36,996 bases of DNA from Verrucomicrobiaceae bacterium (GTDB lineage: Bacteria > Verrucomicrobiota > Verrucomicrobiia > Verrucomicrobiales > Verrucomicrobiaceae), in the NCBI GenBank assembly GCA_021151605.1, contig JAGKWZ010000025.1, positions 1 through 36,996 of the forward strand, written 5' to 3'. Shown in pieces: positions 26,915 to 35,476 of this stretch (position 1 is its first letter; each line of letters begins with the position of its first letter). The notes under the pieces were generated by a model, which did no database searches, had not been told where the DNA came from, and saw only the letters and a list, made by a program, of their open reading frames with translations. The position numbers and the translations under genes are program-made.

Positions 26915-27646
26915 TCACTTCTGGTCCTTCTTCTGCTCTTCGAGGAAGTAGCGCAGTTCGTTGCGGAGGAGCTTGTCGTAGAAGGCCTGTGTGTCGGCGT
27001 CGCCATTCATTACGTCGTAGAGCCCGCGCAGGTGCCCTTTGTGATCCACGACAGCCACGCGCAGATCGTGGATATACTTGTCATCCGGCGTCAGGCGGTC
27101 CGCTTCTGGCAGATCTTGTACAGGGCGGAATCTGAGGGAGAAGGTCATGAAGTTCCGCACGACATCCTTTTCGCCATTCAGAAACCACCAGTTGTCCGTA
27201 TCCTTGATCTCGATGCCGCTCGCGAATTTCTTCATCATTTCGGGCGTGTCATCGGGATCGAGGGTGAAAGAAAGGAACTGGATCCCAGGGTTAGCACCGA
27301 ACTCATCATGCAGCTTCTTCAGCTTGGCGATCACCCCCGCACAGCCTCTTGGGCAGCGGGTAAAGACCCAGGAGGCGATGAGGATTTTGCCCTTCAGTTC
27401 TGCCAGATTGACCTTCTTGCCACTGCGCTCGGTGAACTCCATGTCCTTCTCCAGGCGCCCCATCAGAGGTGGGCGCTTGATCACCGTGCCATCGCTGAGC
27501 GTGATCATGTCACTCTTGGCCTGCATCGAGTTGAAAATCAGGTAATTGTAGAGCACCACGACTCCGAGGCAGATCATGATGATCGGAATCCAGAGAGTCC
27601 AGGGGTTGATCGGGCGTTGAGCGGGTTGTGTTGGGTCGTCTGACAT
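26915..27646 (-). CDS. SCO1/SenC-type copper chaperone for cytochrome oxidase
   Basis: A membrane-anchored thioredoxin-fold protein that delivers copper to, or reduces, the CuA site of cytochrome c oxidase. An N-terminal transmembrane anchor lies at about residues 16-38. The domain has the CxxxC copper motif CPRGC (C98, C102) and the partner histidine in KYIHDLRVAVVD (H193), so all three copper ligands are present. The surrounding FTLDPDDTPE segment is typical. ATG 27646 is used; an in-frame TTG at 27670 would overlap the cyoE stop. The gene begins 14 bp after cyoE, so the two should be cotranscribed and act together in oxidase maturation. Confidence 0.92.
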   Translation of the reverse strand: MSDDPTQPAQRPINPWTLWIPIIMICLGVVVLYNYLIFNSMQAKSDMITLSDGTVIKRPPLMGRLEKDMEFTERSGKKVNLAELKGKILIASWVFTRCPRGCAGVIAKLKKLHDEFGANPGIQFLSFTLDPDDTPEMMKKFASGIEIKDTDNWWFLNGEKDVVRNFMTFSLRFRPVQDLPEADRLTPDDKYIHDLRVAVVDHKGHLRGLYDVMNGDADTQAFYDKLLRNELRYFLEEQKKDQK

Positions 27647-27660
27647 GAAGGAGGGATGCT

Positions 27661-28620
27661 TTATTTCCAAGCCATTACGCTGACAATCAGAATGACGGGC
27701 AGATAAATGAGCGTGCCGAAGAAAAGACGGCGTGCAGTGGCGCGGTCAGGCTGCTTTTGGAAGCACAGCGCACGCTGGCAGAGCCAGAGGTTGAGCAAAA
27801 GAGCAGGTGGCAGGAAAAGCCAGACATTCACGAGCCCATAGGCCACGGGCTGAAACATCAGTGCCAGCATGGCGATGGACCAGGCGAGCGCGTGTCTGGA
27901 GGTGCGGGCACCTTCCTCGTCATCGTTTGCCAGCATCACGAAGCCTCCACGCACATATTCATCGCGGTACATCCAGTTGATGGCCAGGAAGTGGGGCAAC
28001 TGCCAGAGGAAGAGCAGCGCGAAGAGGTAGATGGCACCGGGTTCGATGAGCAGACTCCAGCGGAAGTAGGCGTCTCCTGCCGCCTCAGGGCCTGCCGCAC
28101 CCGCCCAGCCGATCAGCGGCGGCAGCGCGCCAGACACGGCTCCGACCAGCGTGTTGAGCGTGGATTGGCGCTTCAGCGGTGTGTAGATGAAAAGGTAGGT
28201 CGCCAGGGTCATGGCCGTGAGTGCTGCGGCCTCCGCATTCACGCGATGCACCAGGTGGATCAGGCCCAGCGCACTCAGTAGCCAGCCGATGCCAAAGGCC
28301 GCGCTCGGGCTGATGCGCCCCGCGGGCAGCGGACGATCCGCCGTGCGCTTCATGCGCGAGTCAGGACCGATCTCCATGAGCTGATTGAAGACGGCGCTGC
28401 CAAAGGCGGCCAATGTGCTTCCAATAATCGTGTGGATGAGCAGCCACACATCCATCTGCGGGCCGGCTCGCAGCCAAAAAGCCACCAGGGTGGTCACGAT
28501 GACGAGCGCGCTGAGGCGGAACTTCGTCAGCGCCAGCAGATCACGCAGCGTGAAGTTGGAGCCGACCTCCGGCTTGCTCCCGACACTGGGTGATTCTGGC
28601 TGTACGATCTCTTCTGGCAT
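27661..28620 (-). CDS. cyoE: protohaem IX farnesyltransferase (haem O synthase)
   Basis: A UbiA-family membrane prenyltransferase that attaches a farnesyl group to haem B to give haem O for haem-copper oxidases. The signature segments are present: LTKFRLSALVIVTTLVAFWL, the first prenyl-diphosphate site reading FNQLMEIGPDSRMKRT followed by RPLPAG, YTPLKRQSTLNTLVGAVSGA with a PPLIGW continuation, and WQLPHFLAINWMYRDEY with the second Asp-rich region. About eight to nine hydrophobic spans fit the family, and the 319-residue length is normal. It is first of the cyoE-SCO-DUF420 set. No oxidase subunit genes (coxA/B/C) or ctaA lie in the window, so they are elsewhere. The 46 bp upstream separate it from the DUF1549 gene. 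Confidence 0.95.
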   Translation of the reverse strand: MPEEIVQPESPSVGSKPEVGSNFTLRDLLALTKFRLSALVIVTTLVAFWLRAGPQMDVWLLIHTIIGSTLAAFGSAVFNQLMEIGPDSRMKRTADRPLPAGRISPSAAFGIGWLLSALGLIHLVHRVNAEAAALTAMTLATYLFIYTPLKRQSTLNTLVGAVSGALPPLIGWAGAAGPEAAGDAYFRWSLLIEPGAIYLFALLFLWQLPHFLAINWMYRDEYVRGGFVMLANDDEEGARTSRHALAWSIAMLALMFQPVAYGLVNVWLFLPPALLLNLWLCQRALCFQKQPDRATARRLFFGTLIYLPVILIVSVMAWK

Positions 28621-28666
28621 GGACCACCGCTAGACGGCGACTGGCGCTTTGCCAGCGGGGAGTTGC

Positions 28667-30838
28667 TCACTTGATGAAGATAAACTGCTGCGTGTTCAGC
28701 AGCGCGTAGATGAGGTCCTCCGCGCTGGTCAGGCCGGATCGTGCCCAAGCGGCTTTTTCCGCCGCCGTGGGCTGGCGGGAGAGCAGAGTCAGATAAATGG
28801 CCGCCAGTTGCTCATCGGGATACTTCGCGCCGGCCAGATTCAGGCTGAGCTGGGTGTGTGGCTTGAGGATGCTTTGGAAAAGCTCGCTGTTCATCAGAAC
28901 GAGGGCCCGTGGCATGGAGGCGTCTGCGTTGGCATTGTCGATGAGATCACGGTCGCTCTGACCAAACTCGCGCAGGTAATGGCCGCGCGGTGCAGGCGAG
29001 TCGAGGTCAGCGGCGCGGGGCCAGTCGCGGGCATGGGCTTGGCGTGACTTGAGGAATGCGGCGTTGTCGGTGATGCCGAAGTGTTCCGCCTCGGCTTTAA
29101 AAATGGCATCGCGGGCATCAGCAGCAGCCTTTTCCTCGCGAGGAATGGTCTGGTCGATGTCGTAACCGGGCACGTCGATGTAGTCGCGGTTCTGGCCGGT
29201 CTTCTTGAGTTCTTCAAGCGTCGGCTTCCTCACGGGAATCGGCGGCGGAGCCGGTTTGCCGGTCTTTTTCGTGTAAAGCCGCGCCACGGCGGGCACGACG
29301 ACATGATCATGAATGCCCGTGCGCGCGACAAACTCGATGCTGCGGATCTCCAGGTTCAGCTTCTCGATCAGCTCCTTGTCCTTCGCCTTCTGAGCGGCGG
29401 TGTATTGCTCCCGCAGCGGCTTGCTGCGTGCGGAGATGGCCTCGTAGCCCTCCGAAGCTTTGGCGGCTCCATCGAAGATCTCCTGCGCGCTGAGCAGGTC
29501 GAGCGCATCGCTCAGTTTGCCGCGATACACGAGCTTCTGCGCCATTTCAAAGTCGATGCCCTTCCGACGTGGCAGATCGGGCGTGGGATGGATCAGCGTG
29601 ACGAAGCTATCGTAGATCTGCTCCGCTGTCATACGGCGCAAAACGGGGCCGGGGAAGTGATAGACCTCGCCGAGCACGGGCTCCTTGCGGGTGACTTCGT
29701 TTTGATAAGCCTGTGTGTTGTAAAGCACACGGAGGAAGGCCTTCACATCGTAGCGGCTGGAGATCATGAGCTGTTCCAGGTGCTTCATCAGCGCAGGATT
29801 CATCGCCACGGTGCTGTCCATCAGTTCATCCACCGGCTCGATCAGGCCGAGTCCGAAAACTTTCTTCCACAGGCGGTTGGCGATGACCGTGGTGAAACGT
29901 GGATTCTCCGGCGCAGTCATCCAGTCGGCGAATGCCTTCAAGTCTCCCGTCACCGTTTTGCCAAGCATGGTGGAGGGGGTGATGACGTCGTAGGGCTTTT
30001 TGTCTTTGTATTGATAGTCGTGCGGCAGCTTAAGCACCCGCGTGGGCAGCGCCGCCACTTTGCTGTAGCGCACGAAGTCGCCCAAGTTCTCCAGCACGCG
30101 GCCCATGTGGCGTGTGGCCACGGCCATCTCGGGCTTCTTTTCTGCGGCGCGTTTCAAATTCAGAACCGCTCCCTGTTCGCCGATGCCGGTGAAGTTCGTC
30201 TCCAAAGGATAAGTGAAGGCCGCCATCTGGTAGAACTGCATCTGCGTCCATTTATCGAAGGGATGGTTGTGGCACTGTGCGCACTCGATGCGCGTGCCCA
30301 GGAAGACACGCGTCGTGTTCGCCAGATTGTCCAGCGGCATCCCAAGATCGCGCATGTAGTAGCCGATGGCGGGATTGTCCCACACCTTGCCCTGCGCGGT
30401 GATCAGCTCATGCACAAAGGCGTCATACGGCATGTTCTCGCGGATGCGCTTCTTCACATGCTCCAGGTATGGCTTCGAGGTCATATCCCCCTGCCCACCG
30501 TTAGCGCGTGACTGGATGCGTAGCAGGTCAGCCCAAAAGTGAAACAAGTGCTGTGCATAGCCCTCGCTGGCGAGCAGCTGGTCGATCAGCTTCGCCCGTT
30601 TATCCTTTTCCGTGCTGGTCAGAAACGCCTGCGCTTCCTGCATCGTCGGGATGCGGCCGATGATGTCCAGATGCACCCGGCGGACGAAGGTTTCGTCACT
30701 CGCAGGAGGGTTGGCGGTGATTTTGTTCCTCTGCCAGTCCTGGGTTAGGATCGCATCGATCTGCCTGGAAGCCTCGCTTGCTGAAGCAAAGGAGCCAAGA
30801 GTGCTGAGAATGATAAAGGCGCGGACGATGGACATCAT
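28667..30838 (-). CDS. secreted DUF1549/DUF1553 protein with CxxCH haem motif
   Basis: A 723-residue exported protein. The signal peptide MMSIVRAFIILSTLGSFASA starts at 30838; an upstream in-frame start at 30892 would bury it. The DUF1549 region has VRRVHLDIIGRIPT and a CAQCH motif (C186, C189, H190) in IECAQCHNHPFDKW, typical of these Planctomycete/Verrucomicrobia proteins. DUF1553 follows with NRLWKKVFGLGLIEPVDE, LRVLYNTQAYQNE, RRMTAEQIYDSF and a C-terminal YLTLLSRQPTAAEK segment. The family is thought to be involved in periplasmic redox or carbohydrate-linked processes, but no reaction is established. These genes usually pair with a DUF1501 gene; none is adjacent here. It follows an unknown secreted protein gene by 65 bp on the same strand. 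Confidence 0.92.
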   Translation of the reverse strand: MMSIVRAFIILSTLGSFASASEASRQIDAILTQDWQRNKITANPPASDETFVRRVHLDIIGRIPTMQEAQAFLTSTEKDKRAKLIDQLLASEGYAQHLFHFWADLLRIQSRANGGQGDMTSKPYLEHVKKRIRENMPYDAFVHELITAQGKVWDNPAIGYYMRDLGMPLDNLANTTRVFLGTRIECAQCHNHPFDKWTQMQFYQMAAFTYPLETNFTGIGEQGAVLNLKRAAEKKPEMAVATRHMGRVLENLGDFVRYSKVAALPTRVLKLPHDYQYKDKKPYDVITPSTMLGKTVTGDLKAFADWMTAPENPRFTTVIANRLWKKVFGLGLIEPVDELMDSTVAMNPALMKHLEQLMISSRYDVKAFLRVLYNTQAYQNEVTRKEPVLGEVYHFPGPVLRRMTAEQIYDSFVTLIHPTPDLPRRKGIDFEMAQKLVYRGKLSDALDLLSAQEIFDGAAKASEGYEAISARSKPLREQYTAAQKAKDKELIEKLNLEIRSIEFVARTGIHDHVVVPAVARLYTKKTGKPAPPPIPVRKPTLEELKKTGQNRDYIDVPGYDIDQTIPREEKAAADARDAIFKAEAEHFGITDNAAFLKSRQAHARDWPRAADLDSPAPRGHYLREFGQSDRDLIDNANADASMPRALVLMNSELFQSILKPHTQLSLNLAGAKYPDEQLAAIYLTLLSRQPTAAEKAAWARSGLTSAEDLIYALLNTQQFIFIK

Positions 30839-30903
30839 GAAGCGGCCAGAAAACGCCAGCGACAAGCGCCGTTTATCCGCACGCGGACTCATTCACCCAG
30901 CCT

Positions 30904-31467
30904 CTACTCACGCCAGAAATACTTCCTCGCTGGATCGCGGAAGGCATGTTCCAGGCTGTTGAAGAGTGAGTTCAGGCGAGTCTCTTCCTTTATCACGTAC
31001 TCCACCGTGTGTGCATGGGTGGAGACGGGATAAGTTTTCACCACCTTCGGCTCCGTGAGCGTGGGGGAGATACGTGCGGCGGCGTCCTGCACCATCTGGC
31101 GTGCCTTATCGATCGCCTGCTGCCCAGCCGCGATGGTGCCGGTGCCTTCCAGCCGCACGGGTTCCAGGTAATAAAAGCGCACCGCTGTGTTCGAGCTGAG
31201 CGTCAGATTCACCTCCACCACACGCGCTGCGGCATCAGCCACATACTCATGTTTGGAGAGGGCGATGATGTCCCGGCACTTCACGATATAGCGCCCGCCC
31301 TTCAGCGAACCGGTCCAAACACCGTCCTGGAGGAAGTCCTCCGGCACGGGATTGGCCTCCGTCGGGCCCGTGTTGCCGCTTCCCTGCCCTCCTCCCTGGC
31401 CTCCCTGCTGCGCGTAAGCGACGAGGCTAAACATTCCGAGAGAGGCGAGGAGTAGAAGGGTTTTCAT
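30904..31467 (-). CDS. hypothetical secreted protein, Gly/Gln-rich N-terminus
   Basis: I do not recognise this 187-residue protein. It begins with a clear signal peptide (MKTLLLLASLGMFSLVAYA, likely cleavage before QQGG). A short low-complexity Gly/Gln/Ser linker follows, then a single compact region with strands such as GGRYIVKCRDIIALS, ARVVEVNLTLSS and VRFYYLEPVRLEG, a helix AIDKARQMVQDAAARI, and a basic C-terminus with RDPARKYFW. It is probably periplasmic or surface-exposed. ATG 31467 is chosen over an in-frame TTG three codons upstream. It lies 65 bp upstream of the DUF1549 gene on the same strand and is divergent from the acyltransferase-glycosyltransferase fusion. Co-expression with the DUF1549 protein is possible. 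Confidence 0.75.
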   Translation of the reverse strand: MKTLLLLASLGMFSLVAYAQQGGQGGGQGSGNTGPTEANPVPEDFLQDGVWTGSLKGGRYIVKCRDIIALSKHEYVADAAARVVEVNLTLSSNTAVRFYYLEPVRLEGTGTIAAGQQAIDKARQMVQDAAARISPTLTEPKVVKTYPVSTHAHTVEYVIKEETRLNSLFNSLEHAFRDPARKYFWRE

Positions 31468-31576
31468 AATGAACAACTCAGACTGCCAAACTTCCTCTCA
31501 TTTGTAAATCACGGAAGCAAGCCATGCTCCGAGGGTTGCCAGTGCTCCACGCCTGTGCCAACAAAGGCCCCATACG

Positions 31577-33541
31577 ATGAGTAAACCCAAAAGCAGCCAG
31601 TCCACGCGTTCCGAACTCGCGCGCCACTGGCTTGTTTACATGGCCTTTCTGACGATGGAGGCCGTGCTCAAGGCGCTGCCCATCACCCTCATTTGGCATG
31701 TCGGACGTGTGCTGGGCGTCGTGGGTTGGATCGTGGCGGGCAAATACCGCCGCCTCGTGCTGAAGAATCTGCGCATCGCCTTCGGGCAGGAGCATGATGA
31801 AGCCTGGATCACAAAGACCGGCCGCGCACACTTCCGCTGCCTCCTTTCCAACATGTTCTGCGGCCTGAAGCTCGCCACCATGACGCGTGAGCAGATCGAG
31901 TCCCGCATCACGCTCTCTGGCATGGAGCACATGCAGGCCGCACTGGATCTGCAGCAGCCCATCCTCGGTCTCGTCACCCATCAAAGCTGCTGGGAGGTGC
32001 TGAACAAACTGCCCGGCTTCTGCTCCTTTGGCCGTCATGCTGGCGTCATCTACCAGCCGCTGCGGAACACTTACATGGACGCCCATTTCTTGCGCGCCAG
32101 GCAGAAACATGGCTATGCCATCTTTAACCGCCACGAAGGATTCATCGCCCCCATGAAGCATCTGCGGGATGGCGGCAGCCTCGGCATCCTCGTAGATCAG
32201 CACGCTGGTGATCAGGGCGTGTGGTCGCCCTTCTTCGACCGTCTCGCGTCCACCACGCCAGTCGCCTCCATGGTCGCCCTGCGCACGAAGGCCGTCATGG
32301 TCACTCTTGCCGTTTACGATGATGGCCCCGCGCGCTGGCGTGCCGCCTACGGCCCTGGCATTCCTGTCACCCCCGAGTCCACCTTTGAAAGCCTCACCGC
32401 TCAGATCAATCAAGCCGTGGAGGCGCTCGTCCGTGTGCAGCCGCACAGTTGGTTCTGGGTTCACAACCGCTGGAAGACACCGAACCCGCGCTTCCTTCTC
32501 GATACTTACCGCCGTGGCATCGCCTTCGAACCGGGTTACGACACTGCCAGCCTAAAGCCTTTCGAGCTACTTCTCCGTTCCCCGAACTGGCTCGGCGATG
32601 CATGCATGGCCTTCCCCGCCATGCGCGCCATCAAAGCAGGCCGCCCCGACTTGAAGCTCACCGTCTTTGGTCCCGAAAAACTGCGCGATCTCTGGGAGGC
32701 GCAGCCCGAGGTGGACCGCTACATCGGCAAGGCTGGCAAAGAAGGCCTCTTCGCCGTCGCTCGCCGCATTAAACAAAGCGGCATCCATTTCGACACCGCC
32801 GTGCTGCTAACCAACAGCACCCGCAGCACCCTCGAACTCAAGCTCGCCGGCATCGAGCGCCTCGTAGGTTATGCCGGATCATTCCGCAGCAAACTCCTCC
32901 GCCAGAAGATCCGCGAGCCCAAGATCAAAGGCCCGCCGCTGCATCATACCCAGCGCTACCTGCACATCGCCCAAGTCATCGGAGCCGACCTTTCAAAATC
33001 AGAGCCAAGGACCTTAAACACCGAATCATCCGCCAAAGGCCCCCTCCGCATCGGCATCTGCGCTGGAGCCGAATACGGACCTGCCAAACGCTGGCCGCTG
33101 GATCGCTTCGCCGCCGTCATCAAGCAGGTGTCGGCGCAGCATCCGGGCATCGAGTGGGTCTTCTTTGGTGCTCCGCGAGAGGCTGAATCAGGCGAGCAAC
33201 TTTCCTCGCTCGTCGGCAACGAAGTGAAGCACACCAACCTCGTCGGCAAGACCAAGCTCGCCGAACTCATCGTCCAGCTCCGCACCTGCCGGATGCTCGT
33301 CACCAATGACACTGGCACCATGCACCTCGCCTGTGCCGAGGGCGTGCCCACCGTCAGCATCTTCGGCTCTACCGAGCCCGTGCTCACAGGACCACTGGGA
33401 GATCAACACACCGTCCTCCGCCACCAGGTGCCTTGCAGCCCCTGCTTCAAACGCGAATGCCCCTTCGGCCACTACGAATGCCTCACCAAGATCACGCCAG
33501 AACAGGTCGCTGGAGCCGTGCTCAAGCGTCTGCGCGGCTAA
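31577..33541 (+). CDS. fusion of LpxL-type acyltransferase and family 9 (heptosyltransferase-like) glycosyltransferase
   Basis: One 654-residue frame with two enzymes. Residues about 15-310 are an LpxL/HtrB-type acyltransferase: a hydrophobic N-terminal anchor, YRRLVLKNLRIAFG, the HX4E catalytic motif THQSCWE (H135, E140), GSLGILVDQHAGDQG and a closing WFWVHNRWKTP. From about 330 a GT9 domain starts with LLLRSPNWLGDACMAFPAMR and continues through ICAGAEYGPAKRWP, VTNDTGTMHLA (D578), VSIFGSTEP and the Cys-rich PCSPCFKRECPFGHYEC seen in WaaF-like enzymes. The first would add a secondary acyl chain to lipid A on the cytoplasmic face of the inner membrane; the second would add a heptose or similar sugar to the core. 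Joining them implies sequential or coupled lipid A/core assembly. The 3' end overlaps the convergent methyltransferase gene by 20 bp. Confidence 0.9.
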   Translation: MSKPKSSQSTRSELARHWLVYMAFLTMEAVLKALPITLIWHVGRVLGVVGWIVAGKYRRLVLKNLRIAFGQEHDEAWITKTGRAHFRCLLSNMFCGLKLATMTREQIESRITLSGMEHMQAALDLQQPILGLVTHQSCWEVLNKLPGFCSFGRHAGVIYQPLRNTYMDAHFLRARQKHGYAIFNRHEGFIAPMKHLRDGGSLGILVDQHAGDQGVWSPFFDRLASTTPVASMVALRTKAVMVTLAVYDDGPARWRAAYGPGIPVTPESTFESLTAQINQAVEALVRVQPHSWFWVHNRWKTPNPRFLLDTYRRGIAFEPGYDTASLKPFELLLRSPNWLGDACMAFPAMRAIKAGRPDLKLTVFGPEKLRDLWEAQPEVDRYIGKAGKEGLFAVARRIKQSGIHFDTAVLLTNSTRSTLELKLAGIERLVGYAGSFRSKLLRQKIREPKIKGPPLHHTQRYLHIAQVIGADLSKSEPRTLNTESSAKGPLRIGICAGAEYGPAKRWPLDRFAAVIKQVSAQHPGIEWVFFGAPREAESGEQLSSLVGNEVKHTNLVGKTKLAELIVQLRTCRMLVTNDTGTMHLACAEGVPTVSIFGSTEPVLTGPLGDQHTVLRHQVPCSPCFKRECPFGHYECLTKITPEQVAGAVLKRLRG

Positions 33542-34229
33542 AGATCAGTACATGATGCTGCACGAAACGAGCCACCACATGCGCCTTTGAAAAGCCTGCC
33601 GCCTCTGCCATGCGCGTCAGATCCGAGAGCGTTTCAGGGAAGTCGAAAGAGGCTACATGCTCACATGCCTGATCAAGCTCAGCCTGGGGCACTGCTGTCC
33701 AGTGCGTGCGCATGTTGCCCAGATAACCATCCAGGTAGTCTTCTCGTGATTGGCCTTCCTCACGCACGACATCGACCATGATCAGCACTCCACCGGGGGA
33801 AAGCCGACGCTCAGTGGCATGGAAAAGCTGCTGCTTATCTTCAGCGCTCAGATGATGAATGGCGAAGCTGGAGAAGATGACGTCAAAACAACGATCTTCG
33901 TCTTGCAGCGCCCTCAGCATGTCCATTTCATGGCATTGCACGTTGGGCAGACCACTGAGCTTTAGCGACGCTTCTTCGAGGGCCACGGCGGAGAGATCCA
34001 CACCATCGTAGCTGGCCGGAGGATGAGCGTGGAGGCAAGGTGCCAGGAAGCGCGCATTGCCGCAGCCGAGATCGAGCAGTGAATACTCACTCCGCTGCCT
34101 CAGCAGGTCCGATACATGAGCGTAGATCTCCCGATGGAACATGTAGTTCTTCTCGGAGATCGCGTCGTAGAGCGTCCAGGTTTTGCGGAAGAGGGCGGTT
34201 TCGTCGTCCTGCGTACTGAGTGTCGTCAT
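33522..34229 (-). CDS. class I SAM-dependent methyltransferase
   Basis: A soluble 235-residue methyltransferase. Motif I is LLDLGCGNARFL (residues 51-62), YDGVDLS follows as the acidic strand that binds the ribose, then FDVIFSSFAIHHLS, and LSPGGVLIMVDVVRE as the post-motif strand. This is a Methyltransf_11/12-type fold acting on a small molecule; the acceptor is unknown. ATG 34229 is chosen over the frame start at 34277 because the extra 16 codons lie mostly inside the upstream gene's 3' end and do not fit the family. It begins 23 bp after the serine hydrolase stop, so they may share a transcript. Its last 20 bp overlap the end of the convergent fusion gene. Confidence 0.88.
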   Translation of the reverse strand: MTTLSTQDDETALFRKTWTLYDAISEKNYMFHREIYAHVSDLLRQRSEYSLLDLGCGNARFLAPCLHAHPPASYDGVDLSAVALEEASLKLSGLPNVQCHEMDMLRALQDEDRCFDVIFSSFAIHHLSAEDKQQLFHATERRLSPGGVLIMVDVVREEGQSREDYLDGYLGNMRTHWTAVPQAELDQACEHVASFDFPETLSDLTRMAEAAGFSKAHVVARFVQHHVLIFSRADA

Positions 34230-34252
34230 GAGTGCAAAAGAAAGCAGGCAGA

Positions 34253-35476
34253 TCACTCCACACGCACGGCTGCGCAAACCATTTCCAGCACACGATTGAG
34301 CGAAGCCGCCCCCGATCCTTCCTGGAAGGCATTGCCGGGGATCGGCTGCCAGTTGTCGCGGTCATGCTTCTGCTCCGGCTGTGGGATGCGGGTCAGAGTC
34401 GGGTCATACTGGCCGTCTTTGCCGCCGAGCTTGTAGATCACGAGATCCAGCGATGGCACGACATAGAGGCAGAAACCGCCCGCACCGCTTTTCCAAAACG
34501 CATCCTTCGGCGCTCCGGCCACATGCCCGTCCTCATTGTGCTCCCACTGGAGGCTGAAAGGCGTGTGCGGGTTATAGGGGCTCCAGGTCTGGCACTTCTT
34601 GATGTAGGCAGGAGGCACGAGTTGTTGATCTTTCCACTTCCCACCCTGAGCCAGGCAGTAGCCAAAGCGCATCACGTCTGTGGCATGGAGCGCCGTGCTG
34701 CCTGCGCCGTTCGCGTGCGGCATCACAAAGTCACCGCGATGCAGGCAGTAATCCCACGCGCCCCAGCCCTGCGGTTTCGCCAGGCGCTCATGAATGAAAT
34801 CCTTCAGCTCCATGCCGCTCACATTGCGCAGCACGATGCTAGCGATGTGTGGCGAAGGCGACGAATACGAGTAACCCGCCCCCGGATCACACCACAGGGG
34901 AACATTCAGCGATGACGCGTCCAGATCCTTGATGTTCTGCCCTGGCACTGGCTTGAGCTGCTTCGGCTTCGGGTCGCCTTTCACATAGCCCGTCGGGGTT
35001 TGTCCCTCGCCCCAGTAACCACCCGTCATGCACAGGAGCTGCCCCAGCGTGATCTCCGCCTTGCGGGGATCATTCAGCGGAAATGCCTGCGGCAGATACT
35101 TCTCCGTAAAAACTTTCGTATCGAGCCCCTGCGGGATCTTGTCCTTAAACTCCTCCAGCATGATCCCGCACGCGATGCTGCAAAAGCCCTTGCCTGTCGA
35201 TGCCATGTCGGGATTCGCATTGCGGCTGGCCCGGCCAAAGTAGCGCTCGAAGCAGAGGTAACCCTTGTGAACCACTACGAGCCCGCCATTGCCGGTCGAG
35301 CGTTCCGTCATCGTGTAGGCAGGCTCCAGCTTGCTCAGGTCCATGCCCGCCTTGTCGCGAATCTCTTTCTCCGTTTTCGCCTCCCGCCAGCCGCCTTCAG
35401 CATCCGGTGGTGGGAAGTAGGTGTCGGCGGCTTGGACAGAAAAGGCGAGACTTAAAAGGAGATGGCGGATCATCAT
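34253..35476 (-). CDS. secreted serine beta-lactamase-like hydrolase
   Basis: An exported enzyme of the class C beta-lactamase/penicillin-binding-like family. A signal peptide covers about residues 1-16 (MMIRHLLLSLAFSVQA). The active-site S-x-x-K is STGKGF (S93, K96). The second motif, usually Y-x-N, reads YSYSSPSPH (around Y204), so the Asn appears replaced by Ser. A C-terminal SGAGG strand (near residue 330) takes the place of the K/H-T-G box. Such proteins are usually esterases, D-aminopeptidases or peptidases rather than antibiotic resistance enzymes, so no resistance function should be inferred. Length (407 aa) is normal. The methyltransferase gene follows 23 bp downstream. The upstream 172 bp (35477-35648) is a divergent, A/T-richer gap with no recognised operator. 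Confidence 0.87.
   Translation of the reverse strand: MMIRHLLLSLAFSVQAADTYFPPPDAEGGWREAKTEKEIRDKAGMDLSKLEPAYTMTERSTGNGGLVVVHKGYLCFERYFGRASRNANPDMASTGKGFCSIACGIMLEEFKDKIPQGLDTKVFTEKYLPQAFPLNDPRKAEITLGQLLCMTGGYWGEGQTPTGYVKGDPKPKQLKPVPGQNIKDLDASSLNVPLWCDPGAGYSYSSPSPHIASIVLRNVSGMELKDFIHERLAKPQGWGAWDYCLHRGDFVMPHANGAGSTALHATDVMRFGYCLAQGGKWKDQQLVPPAYIKKCQTWSPYNPHTPFSLQWEHNEDGHVAGAPKDAFWKSGAGGFCLYVVPSLDLVIYKLGGKDGQYDPTLTRIPQPEQKHDRDNWQPIPGNAFQEGSGAASLNRVLEMVCAAVRVE

Noticed and set aside
28641..28655. Small hairpin ctggc-gcttt-gccag between cyoE and the DUF1549 gene
   Set aside because: It has only a 5-bp stem and no T-tract on either strand, so it is not supportable as a terminator.
29081..30511. 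476-codon open frame on the plus strand
   Set aside because: It is antisense to the well-supported DUF1549/DUF1553 gene and shows no domain or signal peptide.
31478..32464. 328-codon open frame on the minus strand
   Set aside because: It is antisense to the acyltransferase half of the fusion gene, with no recognisable motif.
34253..35476. Antibiotic-resistance beta-lactamase
   Set aside because: The family is broad, two of three active-site motifs are altered, and there is no resistance or mobile context. The call is kept as a beta-lactamase-like hydrolase.
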